Source of the DNA: Macrothele yani
Lineage: Eukaryota; Arthropoda; Arachnida; Araneae; Macrothelidae
DNA length: 64,000 nt
Assembly: GCA_039090855.1 (NCBI GenBank)
Contig: CM077011.1
Span: forward strand, 24,209,001 to 24,273,000
Direction: 5' to 3'
Shown: positions 1-10,785 of the stretch, one piece after another
How positions within the stretch are numbered: position 1 is the first letter of the stretch
Layout: each line of letters opens with the position of its first letter
The notes under the pieces: generated by a model
What the model was told of the DNA's origin: nothing
The model's input: only the letters and a program-made list of their open reading frames with translations
Database searches by the model: none
Translations under genes and position numbers: made by a program

Positions 1-1700
1 GCGTTTGAAAGCCTGAAATATGCAAATGATGATCCTTTATTTCGTTTTTTTTACGATGTACAATTTCTCCGCTAGAGGACGTAAATGCAGACCATGTCGG
101 ATTCAAAATAAATTCAATCCATATATCTGCTTCTAAACATCAATTTGAAAAATTCTTCTATCTTTCGATTCCATTTATTTCGAAGAATATTTTAAGTATA
201 GTTACTTTTTCAAGTTACGCATACATTTTCAGCTAGGGGACGTAAAATTAAATTACGTTTTTCCAGATATATCTTCTTCTAAAACTCCGATTTGAAAAAA
301 ACATTTTCTTCAGAGGATACCGCTCCTAATGAAAAAACGTTTGCATATAATTTTTAATTTTTGGTAAGGAATATTCCGCCACCAGGGGCGTAAATGTTAA
401 TTTTTGCTTCTGATGTATTTGCCATAAAATCTGAGTTTCTAAAATCGCGATTGAAAAACTTATTTCGTGGATCGATGCCGCTTACGTCGATAAACCCTTT
501 CGGAATATTTTCTTTTTAAAATATTGCCTGGTTTCTCCGTCAGGGGGAGTAGATACATATCTTATTTTTGTCAATATTTCTGCTTCTAATGGTCCGATTT
601 GAAAAAATGTTTTCATCATTGGGGAAAGTTTCTGTTGTGAGATGTTTTCATATAATTTCAAAATTTTAAAGTAATTCATAGATTTTCCGCTAGGGTGAGT
701 AGAGGTAAAATGCGTTTCCCCCGTTATTTCACCTTCTAAAACTACGATTTGAAAAATTCTTTCTGCAACGGATACAGATCCTAATGGTAAGTCCTTTGCA
801 TATAATTTCTAATTTCGGTAAAAAATGGGCTGGCCACAAGGCGGCGTAAGTCTTAATTTCCTCTTCTGATATATTTGCAGCAGAATCTGAGCTTCTAAAA
901 TCTCGGGTTCAAAAAACATTGATACTACTCAAGTCGACAGACCTTTTAGGAATATTTTCTTCTTAAAATAATGCATGGTTTCTACACCAGGGGCGGAGAT
1001 GTACATCTTATCTTTGTGAATATCTCTAATTCTAGGAGCCCGATTTGAAAAATTCCTTCCTTGTTGGATAGTGTTTCCGATGCGAAATGTTTGTGATATA
1101 AATTCAAAATTCTCAAGTAAATCACAGATTTTCCGCTTGGGGGCGCAAAGGTAAATTGCGTTTTTTGCGTTATTTTTGCTTCTAAAACTCCGATTTGAAA
1201 AATTCTTCCTGTATCGCATTCAGCTCTTTATGGAAAATGTTTTTCACATAATTTCTAATATTTCGTAAAGGATGATTTTTCCACCAGGCGGCTTAAGTAT
1301 AAATTTCTGCTTGTGATGTATTCGTATTTGTAGCAAAATCTGGCCTCCTAAAAACTGGACTAAAATGTTTTTTCCTGGACCGATTCCTCTCACATCGAAA
1401 AACCTTTTGAGAATACTTTCTTACTAAAATAATGCATGGTTTTCCCGCCAGGGGGCGTACATGCATTTAATATTTGTCCATATCTCTGATTCGGAGAGTC
1501 CGATTTGAAAAAATCGTTTTTTGTTGGAGATCGTTTCCGCTGCGAAAAGTCCTCATATAAATAAAAACTTTCTTAACGCACAAGTCTGCAACCAGGGGTC
1601 GTAAGTTCACGATTCCCTTTACAGCAATATCTGCGGTATTAAAAACCCGATTGAATAACTTCTTTCTTCCGTCAGATACTATTATTTTCCAAACCGGTTT
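1..1700 (+). repeat. Satellite array with ~150-bp monomers and ~450-bp higher-order unit
   Basis: Eleven diverged monomers can be aligned on a G-rich core (versions of CCACCAGGGGGCGTA) at about 69, 231, 379, 537, 687, 834, 985, 1133, 1281, 1446 and 1590, each followed some 50-60 bases later by a CTTCTAAAACTCCGATTTG-like box. Spacing is 145-164 bp. Every third monomer is most alike (for example those at 231, 687 and 1133), so the array has a three-monomer higher-order unit of about 450 bp. The array probably continues left of the window. Short open frames here are by-products of the repeat. Confidence 0.85.
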
Positions 1701-1966
1701 CATTGACTTTGAATCGCTTTGATAAATTTAATTTGCGTCAGAACGGATTCAAAAGACGTGCTCATTACACCCGAAAATTTGGTGTCATCTTTCTTAAGGT
1801 ATGCACCTAGCTCGCAGAGTTGGTAGTCATACCTTTGATCATGTGCTCTTAATGAATAATTCCTCAGGAGTCCTTGATCATAATGAGCATGCACTCTCCG
1901 GCAGAAATTTGAATGTTGAAATTTTTCCAGTGAGGAGAAGATGGGTGTTGTTATTACAGCCATTGA
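1700..1966. other. Unassigned sequence between satellite and short tandem repeat
   Basis: An 87-codon open frame lies on the minus strand (1700-1963), but I recognise no family, and a 111-codon frame overlaps it on the other strand. Nothing decides between them. I see no other structure. Confidence 0.3.
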
Positions 1967-2115
1967 TTTTTCATTTCTGGGTCATAATGGTGAACTCAAC
2001 TCTCATCACATACTTTGGAGAGAATCACCCGTATTTTTCATTTCTGGGTCATAATGATGAACCCAACTCTCATCACCAGTCGAAATGCTTCGGAGAAAAT
2101 CACTTCCATATTTTT
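1967..2115 (+). repeat. Short tandem duplication (~70-77 bp, two copies)
   Basis: Two adjacent units begin with TTTTTCATTTCTGGGTCATA (1967 and 2035) and share the ACTCTCATCAC and GAGAAAATCAC blocks. The second unit has a small insertion. A third unit begins with TATTTTTCA near 2110 and then diverges. Confidence 0.6.
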
Positions 2116-2159
2116 CACAGCGAGCGAGCATCTTAAATAGTATAACTATTCTAGTGATC

Positions 2160-2640
2160 CGAAATTTCTTGGCGTAGTATAGAAATCAAAGTTTCCAAGC
2201 TTTCGCACATCAACCAGATGGTTTTTTCAAGGAAGGTAGACAGCAAATTGCAAAATGAATAATAGAACGCTTCAACAATTTGAACGCGGTGACTTCACTT
2301 GACAATAACGAAGAGATGCGAACGAAATCAGGTATTCAAAGACACGAGGCGTTATGCTCGTTTTGGCACGCGGAATCGTGGAAGGAAAACCTAGAGGCAA
2401 TCACTATTTGAAGAACTGGTTCCAAACTCGTGGCAACTCCAGTGAGACGCTATCATTGCACAACTCGCTGTTGGTTATGATCTCCAAAGTTTCGCGAATA
2501 GCAGTAAATTTTAGGGTGGAGTAGGAAACTAATTTCTTTACGTCATCCCACACAGAAGCAGCGGCCTGGAATTTGATTTCTCTGGATAGAGCCGTGGCTG
2601 TCGAACCAGTCGTACTCATCTTTCTATACTGCAGCTACGC
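2160..2640 (-). pseudogene. Penelope-like element, C-terminal tail and 3' end (fragment)
   Basis: Minus-strand translation of 2619-2404 contains TALSREIKFQ, VWDDVKKLV, then RETLEIITN and SLELPRVWNQ. The same order is found in a second copy at 26210-26030, where it directly follows a GIY-YIG motif. This identifies the stretch as the C-terminal tail of a Penelope-like retroelement and its 3' untranslated end down to about 2160. Homology to 25800-26215 is collinear over the whole stretch. The reverse transcriptase core is absent. It sits head-to-head with the fragment at 2650-2995, so the original element was broken and inverted. Confidence 0.7.
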
Positions 2641-2649
2641 TACTTGAGC

Positions 2650-2995
2650 ACAATTCCCTATATAACAAATATTTCCTATCAGCTCAAGAACGCTCTCACG
2701 AAAATGAACCTTGTTGTTGGCATCAGATCTCCGACATCTTTATATACAATGCTTAAGGAAACACTAAGAAGTCACCACCTTCCAATGAAGCAGGTGTTTA
2801 TTCCATTCCTCTACTATATTTGAGCGGCTCCACGCGATACTACATTGGAATGACTAAACGTTCATTTAAAATTAGAGTCAACGAACATAAAAGAGACATA
2901 AAGAACGGTAAACTAACCACGGCCCTATCCAGAAAAGTCAAGTTCAAGGCAAGTCGATTCGTATCCATACTTCCTGGGGCTACATACACTGAATA
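2650..2995 (+). pseudogene. Penelope-like element, GIY-YIG endonuclease fragment
   Basis: The plus strand around 2795-2945 translates to NEAGVYSIPLLYLSG followed by RYYIGMTKRSFKIRVNEHK. This is the GVY...YYIG...R..EH signature of the GIY-YIG nuclease domain that Penelope-like elements carry after the reverse transcriptase; it nicks target DNA during retrotransposition. The sequence just upstream (about 2680-2760) also matches the minus strand of 26840-26714 in the second copy. No complete frame remains. Confidence 0.75.
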
Positions 2996-3114
2996 AATAC
3001 TACGTACATTCTGCACCTGAAACCCTTTTTTTTATATGGGATAACATCATCAGCGTCGGATAAAACCTACATGAACGGAATTTTTTTGCCAAAATTTCTG
3101 CCAAGCCCTTCAAA

Positions 3115-3290
3115 ATTGTGCTACCCCCTCCACATTTCACACAGTTCAGGGCGGCTTATACGCAGAACATTTCTCAAAAGGAATTCTATCTCTCATAAAA
3201 AGGACCTTTCAACTGGGATTTTTAGAAGCATGTAACATTGCGACCCCCAGCGGGAAAACCATGCGTTTCTTGAAAGAGAAATTCTACCAC
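3115..3290 (-). repeat. Isolated inverted monomer of the 1-1.7 kb satellite
   Basis: On the minus strand this stretch reads GCATGGTTTTCCCGCTGGGG, a G-rich core, then a CTTCTAAAA box, the same order as the monomer at about 1430-1510. One monomer in opposite orientation some 1.5 kb away suggests local inversion or a dispersed satellite unit. Confidence 0.6.
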
Positions 3291-3556
3291 AAATTATCAA
3301 GTACAGTATTTCTCCAGTCGAATATTTAAAATCAATGATATGAAATAAAATGTATTTTGAATTCGGTAGTACCTGAGTTTATTCCCACTACTTCATCGGC
3401 AAAGGGATTGTAAGGAAAGTATTATCGTTCTCATATTTCAAACTTCCCAATGCAAAAATGACTTTACAAATCATGTTAACATTCTCGGAGATATGGTGTC
3501 TACAGACGGGCGGACTAAATAAGACTATGAGAACGTACTTTTTTTTACGAAGGACT

Positions 3557-3945
3557 CAAGTTATGAGGATAATGGCAGTGGAATATATCTCGCTCCTGTA
3601 CCCTGACCTTTGACCCCATTTCGATTATATTCAACAGAATTAGTTCAATATACCTCTGGAACAAGATACTATAGTTTTGTCTCAATAGAAGCATTTTCAT
3701 TTAAGTTATCACGCATAAGGGCGATGGGATGGATCCCGCTTCTATGACCTGACCTTTGACTCCATTTTGTCCATTTTGAATAAGATTCGTCCCCAGGTTG
3801 TCCTCTATCACATACTAAAATTTCATCGAAATCGAACAATTTTTACGCGAGTTATCGTTCGGACAGGCAGACAAGTCAGAACGACAAAGCTGGAGCATAT
3901 ACCCTTTTTCAAACCACGGTCGGAAAGCGTAAGAAACGCATTTTT
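3557..3945 (+). repeat. Dispersed ~146-bp-unit repeat carrying DR1 motifs, copy A1
   Basis: Units contain CCTGACCTTTGACCCC, a GTCCCCAGGTGGTC box, then CACATACTAAAATTTCATCG and TTTTTACGCGAGTTAT. The copy ends in a G/C/A-rich tail with GACAGGCAGACA and AAAGCTGGAGCATATA. Motif starts at 3602 and 3748 give the unit spacing. I know of no transposase linked to it; it behaves like a non-autonomous dispersed repeat. Confidence 0.7.
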
Positions 3946-4094
3946 GTAAATTATTCCTAAATCTTTTATTGAAGAATTATCTGGATACCTGTGATTTAAG
4001 CCTCTTGAAAAGATCGGCAAACAACCAAATGAAAAGCCATTATCTACGAGAACTCCATTTTTTGAAAAGGAAGAGGGACTTTTATCCAAAACAA

Positions 4095-4610
4095 GTTAGT
4101 AAAATCATGCAATGCGTTGCTTTCCAACATACCAGAAATCATTACTCAAGCTAGGAGGATAATGGCTGTATAAATCTCGCTCCTATAACCTGCCTTTGAC
4201 CCCATTTCGATTATACTCAACAGAACCGGTAAAGTATACTTCCGGAACAACATGATAAAGTTTTGTCTCAATCGAAACATTTTTACGTAAGTTATAACGC
4301 ATAAGGGCGATGGAATGAATTCCGATCTTTTGTCCTGACCTTTGACCCCATTTCGTCCATTTTCAATAGGGTTTGTCCCCAGGTGGTCCCCTACCACATA
4401 CTAAAATTTCATCGACACCGAATTTTTTTATGTTACTTATGGCGCATAAGAACAGTGGAATGGATCCTGCTTCTATGTCCTGACCTTTGACCCCATTTCG
4501 TTTTACTTTCAACAGGGTTTCTTCCCAGATGTTCCCCTACCACATACTAAAATTTCATCGAAATCGAACAATTTTTTCGCGAGTTATCGTGCGGACGGAC
4601 ATACGCACAC
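4095..4610 (+). repeat. DR1-motif dispersed repeat, copy A2
   Basis: It starts with a GTTAGTAAAATCATGCAATG leader shared with the minus-strand copy near 28440, followed by GCTTTCCAACATACCAGAAA. Three units follow with CCTGACCTTTGACCCC-type motifs at about 4189, 4334 and 4479. It stops in GTGCGGACGGACATACGCAC, where a different repeat begins. Confidence 0.7.
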
Positions 4611-4990
4611 AACGCGTGACGTAATGAGGCAGATGGGAATCGCGACCATCTGCTCGCAAGATTGTGACTTCAAAAAATTTTAATAATATCCACGCACAAC
4701 GCGTGATGTAACGAGACAGATGGCGTGACCGTGAGCCAACATCTCAATCGCAAGAGTGTGACGTCATGAGATTTCTAAGCATGGGTAGCATTAATGGGAC
4801 GACACAATACACTAAACACGTGGTAAATCGGAGTGGTTGTTTAACCCACTAAACAAATTTTCCTAAAGTCGAGATCAAGCAAAAGCGATTTCTAGTACCA
4901 GGAAATGGTAGGTTAACGACTTTCATCAAAATCTTAGAGCCGTTTTCAAAATAAAATTTACATATATAAAAGAATTGCTCCTTTAATAGT
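4611..4990. repeat. Two-copy ACAACGCGTGA repeat and AT-rich spacer
   Basis: The motif CACAACGCGTGACGTAA and a following AGGCAGATGG/AGACAGATGG block occur twice, at about 4613 and 4694, each ending near GCAAGA(T/G)TGTGAC. The remaining bases to 4990 (GTGGTAAATCGGAGTGG onward) show nothing I recognise. Confidence 0.5.
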
Positions 4991-5362
4991 ATGGGATAAA
5001 AGCGATGGAATGAATCCCGATCTTATGTCCTGACCTTTCACCCCATTTCGTCCATTTTCAATAGGGTTCATCCCCAGGTGGCCCCCTACTACATACTAAA
5101 ATTTCATCGAAATCGAACTATATTTACGCAAGTTATGACGAATAAGGGCAATGAAATGGATCCCGCTCCTATGTCATGACATTTGACCCCACCCATTTTC
5201 AATAGGGTTCGTCCCCAGGTGGTCTCCTATCACATACTAAAATTTCATCGAAATCGAACCATTTTTACGCGAGTTATCGTGCGGAGAGAAAGACGGACGG
5301 ACATACAGACGGACAAAGCTGGAGCTTATACGCTTCATCAACCTACGGTTGGAAGGCGTAAA
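4991..5362 (+). repeat. DR1-motif dispersed repeat, copy A3
   Basis: Two units with DR1-like boxes at 5029 (one change) and 5175 (more decayed), followed by the terminal tail with GACGGACGGACATACAGACG, AAAGCTGGAGC and CTACGGTTGGAAGGCGT. The same tail, inverted, starts the minus-strand copy at 27590. Confidence 0.7.
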
Positions 5363-6198
5363 TGAGCATCTAACTATATAAGGGTCATTAGCGTCATTGC
5401 CAACTTTGACCGAGTGATTCCGGGTGAGGAAGAGCACCTGCTCTGGTAGGACAAACACTCTTGTGCGTGAAATGGAAAAGGGCGAGTGCAAATCTGGAAA
5501 GAAAAGATAACACCTGCATCATGCTCAGGGAAAGGTGTTCACCAGTTGAAGGTAAAACAAAACATTACTTGTTTTGCATTGAGGTTCGAATCCAGGCCTG
5601 TCCGTACAAAACGTCAGAAACCCTGCTCCGAAACCATTGTTCTTCTGAGAGTTACAGTTCTTTCTAAAGAGCACATTCAGAAAAATTCCACCGCTTCCTA
5701 ACGATACACTAGTGAAAGGATTATTTTGTACCTCTCAGCAAATCATTATTTATACAAAAATAACCCTTATCGCACTTATTCGAATCACAATATCACAAAA
5801 GGTTTGTAACACTTATTATCAAATTGTTCTCGCTACATTTGTTATCATAATTCTCCATTCACTTACGTAACTCTTCTACACGGACGAATATTTGGGATAA
5901 AAATGTTCCTCTCTTCTCTTATTTTTCCCGATTACTGGCCCTAAACTTTTACTCAAAACACTAATTCTTGAGTGCATGCCTTCCTCGCTTTTATGCTATA
6001 GTCCGTTGCACACTGCTCAGTAGCTCCGTTCCAAAGTACATTTTTTGGAGGGGGGATGTAATAACTCAGTGAATAACCGGTTAACGTAGGAGCAGAGCAC
6101 GGGCATTTAAGAGCACTTAAAATCATCAAAAATGTAATTCCTTTTCATGTAATTTAGTTATTAAAAATATTTACGTCTCATCTTACTGATTCCCTCAT
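5363..6198. other. No recognised feature
   Basis: Low-complexity-free, mildly AT-rich sequence. Two overlapping short plus-strand frames (5461-5701) have no recognisable content. No repeat in the window matches it. Confidence 0.4.
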
Positions 6199-6211
6199 TA
6201 AAACGAGATCT

Positions 6212-6442
6212 TTTTTTTTTTTTTTTTTTTTTGATTAGAGGTTTAACGACCACCGTGAGCAACTCAATGGGCTATAAGCAGTCGCCCGTCCCTAATTTAG
6301 GGTCACTGGTTCCAGGGAAGGGAGAGAGCCAGTGCCGTAAGACAAACACAACATCCATGCCTGACCGGGATTCGAACCCGGACCCCTTACGGACGAATGA
6401 TCAGAGGCCAGCGCCTTAGACCACTGCGCCACCGGGTCGGCA
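6212..6442 (-). mobile_element. SINE-A, tRNA-derived, full copy with 13-bp target duplication
   Basis: Read on the minus strand: a tRNA-like head with GTGGCGCAGTGGTCTAAG (box A region) and GGGTTCGAATCCCGG (box B), a conserved body (CATGGATGTTGTGTTTGTC, CTTCCCTGGAACCAGTG, CCTAAATTAGGGACGGGCGA), and a 3' oligo-A tail. The perfect duplication TAAAACGAGATCT flanks it at 6199-6211 and 6443-6455. That is the hallmark of LINE-machinery retrotransposition. Transcription would be by RNA polymerase III from the internal boxes. Confidence 0.92.
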
Positions 6443-6609
6443 TAAAACGAGATCTAAATCTTGTCTTAGTGCGCAGCATGCATTGAGAATTTTAAAAACG
6501 AAAGCTTTTACCCTCAAGGCAGTAATAAAATTGTTAAAATCTGAAAAGTGAAGTTCCGACACTGAAAATTACATTAAATTAATTTCCCTTCTTTATTTAT
6601 TCAACTTCC

Positions 6610-6830
6610 AGTGCAGCTCTGGTGGCGCAGTGGTCTACTCGATGGCTTCTGACCATTCGTCAGAATAGGGTACGGGTTCGAATCTCGGTGCGGCATGGGT
6701 GTTGTGTTTGTCTTACGGCATGGCTCTCTCCATCCTCTGGAACAAGTGGCCCTAAATTAGGGACGGGCGACTACTTATAGCCCATTGAGTTGCTCACTGT
6801 GGTCGCTAAATTTTTAATAAAAAAAACCAA
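6610..6830 (+). mobile_element. SINE-A copy with 8-bp target duplication
   Basis: Same head (TGGTGGCGCAGTGGTCTA, GGGTTCGAATCTCGG) and body as the copy at 6212, slightly diverged, ending in an A-rich tail. CAACTTCC flanks it at 6602-6609 and 6831-6838. Confidence 0.88.
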
Positions 6831-7009
6831 CAACTTCCGGTTGGATCTGACAATTTTTGGCCTTATGCACTGCTCGACATAGAAATTGCCCCACACAGAA
6901 GGAGGTATGTTATAAACATGCAAATCACAGAGCGGGTGTACTCACTCGAAATATGCAAATGTCATTAAACCACAGCCGAGGTCGTGACGTCACATAAAGG
7001 GCGCCCCGT

Positions 7010-7221
7010 TGGCGCAGTGGTCTAAGCAATGGCTTATGATTTTGACCACTCGTCCAAGAAAGGGTTTTGGGTTCGAATCCCGAGAGGCATGGATGTTGTG
7101 TTTGTCTTACGACACTGGCTCTCTACCTTCTCTGGAGTCAGGGGCTTTAAATTAGGGACGGGCGACTGCTTATAGCCCATTAAGTTGCTTAACCTTCAAT
7201 CAAAAAAAAAAAAAAAAAAAA
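7010..7221 (+). mobile_element. SINE-A copy with long A tail
   Basis: Head begins GCGCCCCGTTGGCGCAGTGG; box B is GGGTTCGAATCCCGA. The body matches SINE-A with a shortened end, followed by about 20 A residues. I could not delimit a target duplication. Confidence 0.85.
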
Positions 7222-7259
7222 AGCAACAGGGATGGTAATGTGTAGTCGCTTGTGGAAGT

Positions 7260-8240
7260 GTCTCGGATGTTTCATTTTTTTTGTTTATGCTGGAAAACTG
7301 TTCAGCGAAAGTCGAAAATGCCGGGTACATGCGTTCGGCAGGACCAAGGCGGATCGGACCGACTTGGTCCTGCTGATAGAGTGATTGATCTGGCGGATTG
7401 TTCAACACGCTGGTTCATCATAAGAAACCACTGCAGCCGATATCCAACTTGCTGTGTCATCGGCCATGACGACCCGAACTGTAAACCGAAGGTTACGTGT
7501 GCGAAACCGGCGCAATAATCAACCGTTACCTCAACTGCCATTGACGGCCTGCCATCGCAGCACTAGTCTGGCTTGATGGCTTGAAGTCATGCAAACTGGG
7601 GTCACGAATGGACCACTGTGATCTTCAGTGATGTATCCCGTTTCTGTCTGGGTGCTGTGGATCGACGGATCCGTGTCTGGCGACACCCTGGTTAGCGGGC
7701 GAGTCCCTGTATCACCGTCGGTCATCCACGCATCATGATATGGGGTGCTATAGCGTAAGACAGCAGGTCGCCTACTGTCCGCATCACGGGCACACTGACA
7801 GCTACACGATACGTGAGCGAGTACTACAGCCCATTCTGATACCGTTCCTGAACGGAATACAACATACCATTTTCTAGAAAGATAAAAAGATAACGCCCAT
7901 GTGCACACCGTTCGGGTCTTCAGACAATGCTTGCAAAATATTCAAATACTGCCATGGCCAGCAAGATTGCCCTATTTATGCCCAATCGGAAACCTATGGA
8001 GCCACATTGGACGTCGTCTGCAATGGAACCAGCCTGCTCACGATATCGATGAACTATGGGAACAAGTCAATCGTGCTTGGTGTTTCATTCCTCAGGACGA
8101 TATCTGTCGACTGTATGACTCATTGCTACGATGTATTACTGCCTGTATTTCCGTTCGCGGCACGCAGCCATTTGCCGAGGCGTACCAATTGCACTGCATT
8201 ATCTCATCTGATAAACACTGTACGTGGATGAAAATAACAT
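7260..8240 (+). pseudogene. Tc1-like transposase, decayed
   Basis: Broken plus-strand frames give, in order, TVIFSDVSRFCLG and RIRVWRHPG (first catalytic Asp region), HPRIMIWGAIA, a degraded second-Asp region, then ILPWPARLPYLCPIGNLW, which corresponds to the LPWPARSPDLSPIENVW block with the catalytic Glu changed to Gly. Many stops and frameshifts rule out activity. The region before the first Asp (7320-7560) matches the HTH part of the family only loosely. Tc1-like transposases cut and paste at TA sites; the termini are not recognisable here. Confidence 0.7.
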
Positions 8241-8359
8241 CAAGGTAAGCCCGTTATGTATTCTAATCTGCATGCTTAATTTCACCTCTCTATTCGCACT
8301 CCTTCTGGGTGGGGTAAGTTCAATGTCGGGAAGTGTGTTTGTGTGCACATGTGCACAAT

Positions 8360-8940
8360 GTAGACAAAAGTATTATGGCACCTACATGTAAGTAAATGGG
8401 CATTTGCAGAACTACATGCTCACTCGCTACGTGTGTTGGCTGCTGTATGTAAAGGGGAGAGTTGGCAAACCTCTCAGACTGTATTGGATGCAACTAGGCA
8501 GCGCGGAGCTGGACTGACGGACTTTGAAAGCGGCATGGTGGTTGCATAACACTTGAGTAAGAAATCTCTGCTTAGGATTTGGCACTTTTCGGGGTTCTCC
8601 AATTTCACTGTAGCTTATTTTCTTAATTGATGGAAAGCTAATCTGCCCACTACACCGAAGAAGGGTTGCATAAACTGAAATATCGTGCTAAACGATGCTT
8701 ACTGCAAATTGTGAAGAAGATACGCAAGTCCTTTGCCACAGACCTGGCAAGAGACGTCCCACATGCTACTGGAATAGCTATTACCAGTAGAACATTCCAT
8801 CGGAAACTGGATGCCTACCGTTACTATTTTAAATGAACTGCGCACAAACGCTTCATCACTCCGAATATGACTGCAGTGGTGCTTCATTTGCCGTTCGTGG
8901 ACTGCTATTGGGACCTGGCGGATTGCCAAGTAGCCCGACG
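8360..8940 (+). pseudogene. Tc1-like transposase, N-terminal half, decayed
   Basis: Plus-strand translation near 8500 reads RGAGLTDFESGMVVA, then HFSGFSNFTVAYFLN, matching the LSDFERGMIVGA...GFSHTTVSRVYREW start of one Tc1-like subfamily (paired HTH domain). Later parts show the RRPTNASSLR-like stretch. The copy is full of stops and ends near 8940. Confidence 0.55.
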
Positions 8941-9150
8941 TGGGAGTGAAAAGGCCAGGAGTGCGCTGTTATATGTGTAACGTTAGATTCGAGCACGAAA
9001 CAGCAACATAAAGTGTAGATTCGAGCATGAAACAGCAACAAATCCTAGAAGGGATTCGAGTATGGTATCAATGGGAAGGGGAGGATGTAACGCATACCGA
9101 CATTAAGCGTCTGGAGCTCTGCGACGGACGAGGCCGCGGGAAGACTATCA
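8941..9150. other. Short spacer with a two-copy motif
   Basis: AGATTCGAGCACGAAACAGC and a near-identical second version lie at about 8968 and 9017. No gene signal. Confidence 0.4.
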
Positions 9151-9179
9151 TTTCCATGGTATAGCTTTAGCAGACTAAC

Positions 9180-9656
9180 GGCCACGTCACGAAAGTCAGC
9201 AGAGCAATGGAGGTCCGTATCAAATCAAGAGTTTCCAGCAAGATCTGTTCAATGCTATTTACTTCAGAGAGGACTTTTCGCTCGCTGTCAGTTGCTTCGA
9301 ATTCCCTTGACTTTAGACCACAGACTTCAACAGCTGCACTGTGGCCAAGAACGCTGATACTGGCTTGATGAACAGCAATGTCAGGGCATAGTGATTTCCG
9401 ATGAGCCGTGATTCAACCTAATGATCCATGATGAATGTATTCTTGGGCGGCAACACCTTGGTGACGATCGTCGGGAAGCATGCGTTCTATAGTGTTGTAT
9501 AGGACCGACACCGAGCGCTGGTGTGGAGTGCTTTGGAGTTTCAGGCCTCATACGCATTACATAAATAATGACCAATGGATGGTACTGCGCGAAAGTTGTG
9601 GAGACTGAAGTATCGGCATATCCGCAGACAATCCCCGTTGCCATCAAACGCCTCAA
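9180..9656 (+). pseudogene. Tc1-like transposase, middle region, decayed
   Basis: Translations across frames give RGLFARCQLLRIPLTLDHRL, LHCGQERYWL (interrupted) and VISDEPFNLMIHD (interrupted), matching the RGL.ARRPLRRLPLT..HR...LQWCRERR.W and FSDESRFNL blocks. It probably continues the element starting at 8360, with about 240 bases of unrelated or unalignable sequence between. It is cut at about 9657 by the mariner on the other strand. Confidence 0.6.
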
Positions 9657-10330
9657 AACATTTAAATAAAACTCACCTGTAATTGTTTGTCCACTTGGAA
9701 CAAATTCTTTGTGGATAATACCCTTACTATCGAAGAAAGTAATGAACATTGTTTTGATTTTCGGTGGAACTTTTCTTGTTTTTTTGGCTTGTGGTGAGTT
9801 TTTTGAATTTCATTCCGCACTTTGTCACTTTGTTTTAGGATCATATTGAAAACACCATGTTTCATCACCTGTAACAATCGATTTAAAGAAGTTTGGATCA
9901 TTTTCAGCAGCTGAAATGATGTCTCTGCAATGTGCAGTTCCCTTTGATTTTTGTTCATTGGTCAACGTGTGTGGAACAAATTTAGCACAGACTTTTGTTT
10001 TGCCCAAATCTTCATGCATGATGGTTGGAATCGTTTCATTGTTGATGTTTAAAGACTCTTCCATCATTCTTCGTGACGCACATCGATTGTTTGCCACGAA
10101 ATCACGCACTTTTGTAATAATCTCAGGTGTCCTAGATGAACTTGGTCTTCCGGTAAGCTTATCATCTTCTAGCGTTTCTCTTCCGTCCAAAAAACGTTTG
10201 TGCCACAGGAAAACATTTGATCTACTTAAGCAAAACTCACCGTAAACTTGTTTCATCATTTGGTGTGTTTCCGAGGCACTTTTACCAAATTTTGCGTTAA
10301 ATTTAATAACAGCCCTTGGTTCCATCTTAA
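9657..10330 (-). pseudogene. Mariner-type transposase, 5' two-thirds
   Basis: The minus strand opens MEPRAVIKFNAKFGKSASET, with the mariner HTH block, the WHKRFLDGRETLEDD linker, VCAKFVPHTLTNEQK, and TGDETWCFQYDPKTK holding the first catalytic Asp. A frameshift follows; the continuation gives MFITFFDSKGIIHKEFVPSG, then the copy stops abruptly at about 9657, before the second and third Asp. About 166 clean codons precede the shift, so the copy is fairly young. The 5' end lies near 10520. Confidence 0.88.
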
Positions 10331-10639
10331 TAATTCAACATGAAAAATATTTTACTACTCTAATGAACGGCCGTTTCGTTTGAGTTACTTTAACAACTGC
10401 GCAGTACTTTTGGCAGAAAGCAAGCAGATCATCACGGTTTATAACGCATTCGCGATTACACTGGTGGCGTCACCGTAGGCTGAAATCTAGCGCCAGTCTT
10501 AAAAATTTTTGACGAACTGTGTAGGTATAGCGGGAAGCGACAAATATTGGAGGAAGAAATTTGAAATTGTAAAGTAGAATAGATCACTTGGATTCGATGC
10601 GGAAAAGTAGATTTTAGTCCCAATCCAGTTGCCCCCCCC

Positions 10640-10785
10640 TTCCAGGTCTATAGCATACCAGTCATTCACCAGACAGTCCTTTAACTGGCTTAGATTTGTC
10701 GGAAGAGGACTTTCCTAATGTACTCCACACATTTTCAGTGGGGCTTAGATACGGGCTTTTTACTGTCCAGGGAAGAATGTACAAG
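10640..10785 (-). pseudogene. Tc1-like transposase, C-terminal fragment
   Basis: Minus-strand translation gives LPWTVKSPYLSPTENVWSTL, the block holding the third catalytic residue (Glu) of Tc1-like DD34E transposases, and a short C-terminal tail. The rest of the element is missing; the LINE fragment at 10785 abuts it. Confidence 0.65.

Noticed and set aside
6212..6442. tRNA genes at SINE heads (6.4, 7.0, 14.7, 17.7, 29.2, 29.5 kb)
   Set aside because: They have box A and B but imperfect cloverleaves, sit at the start of repeated retroposon bodies, and several have target duplications.
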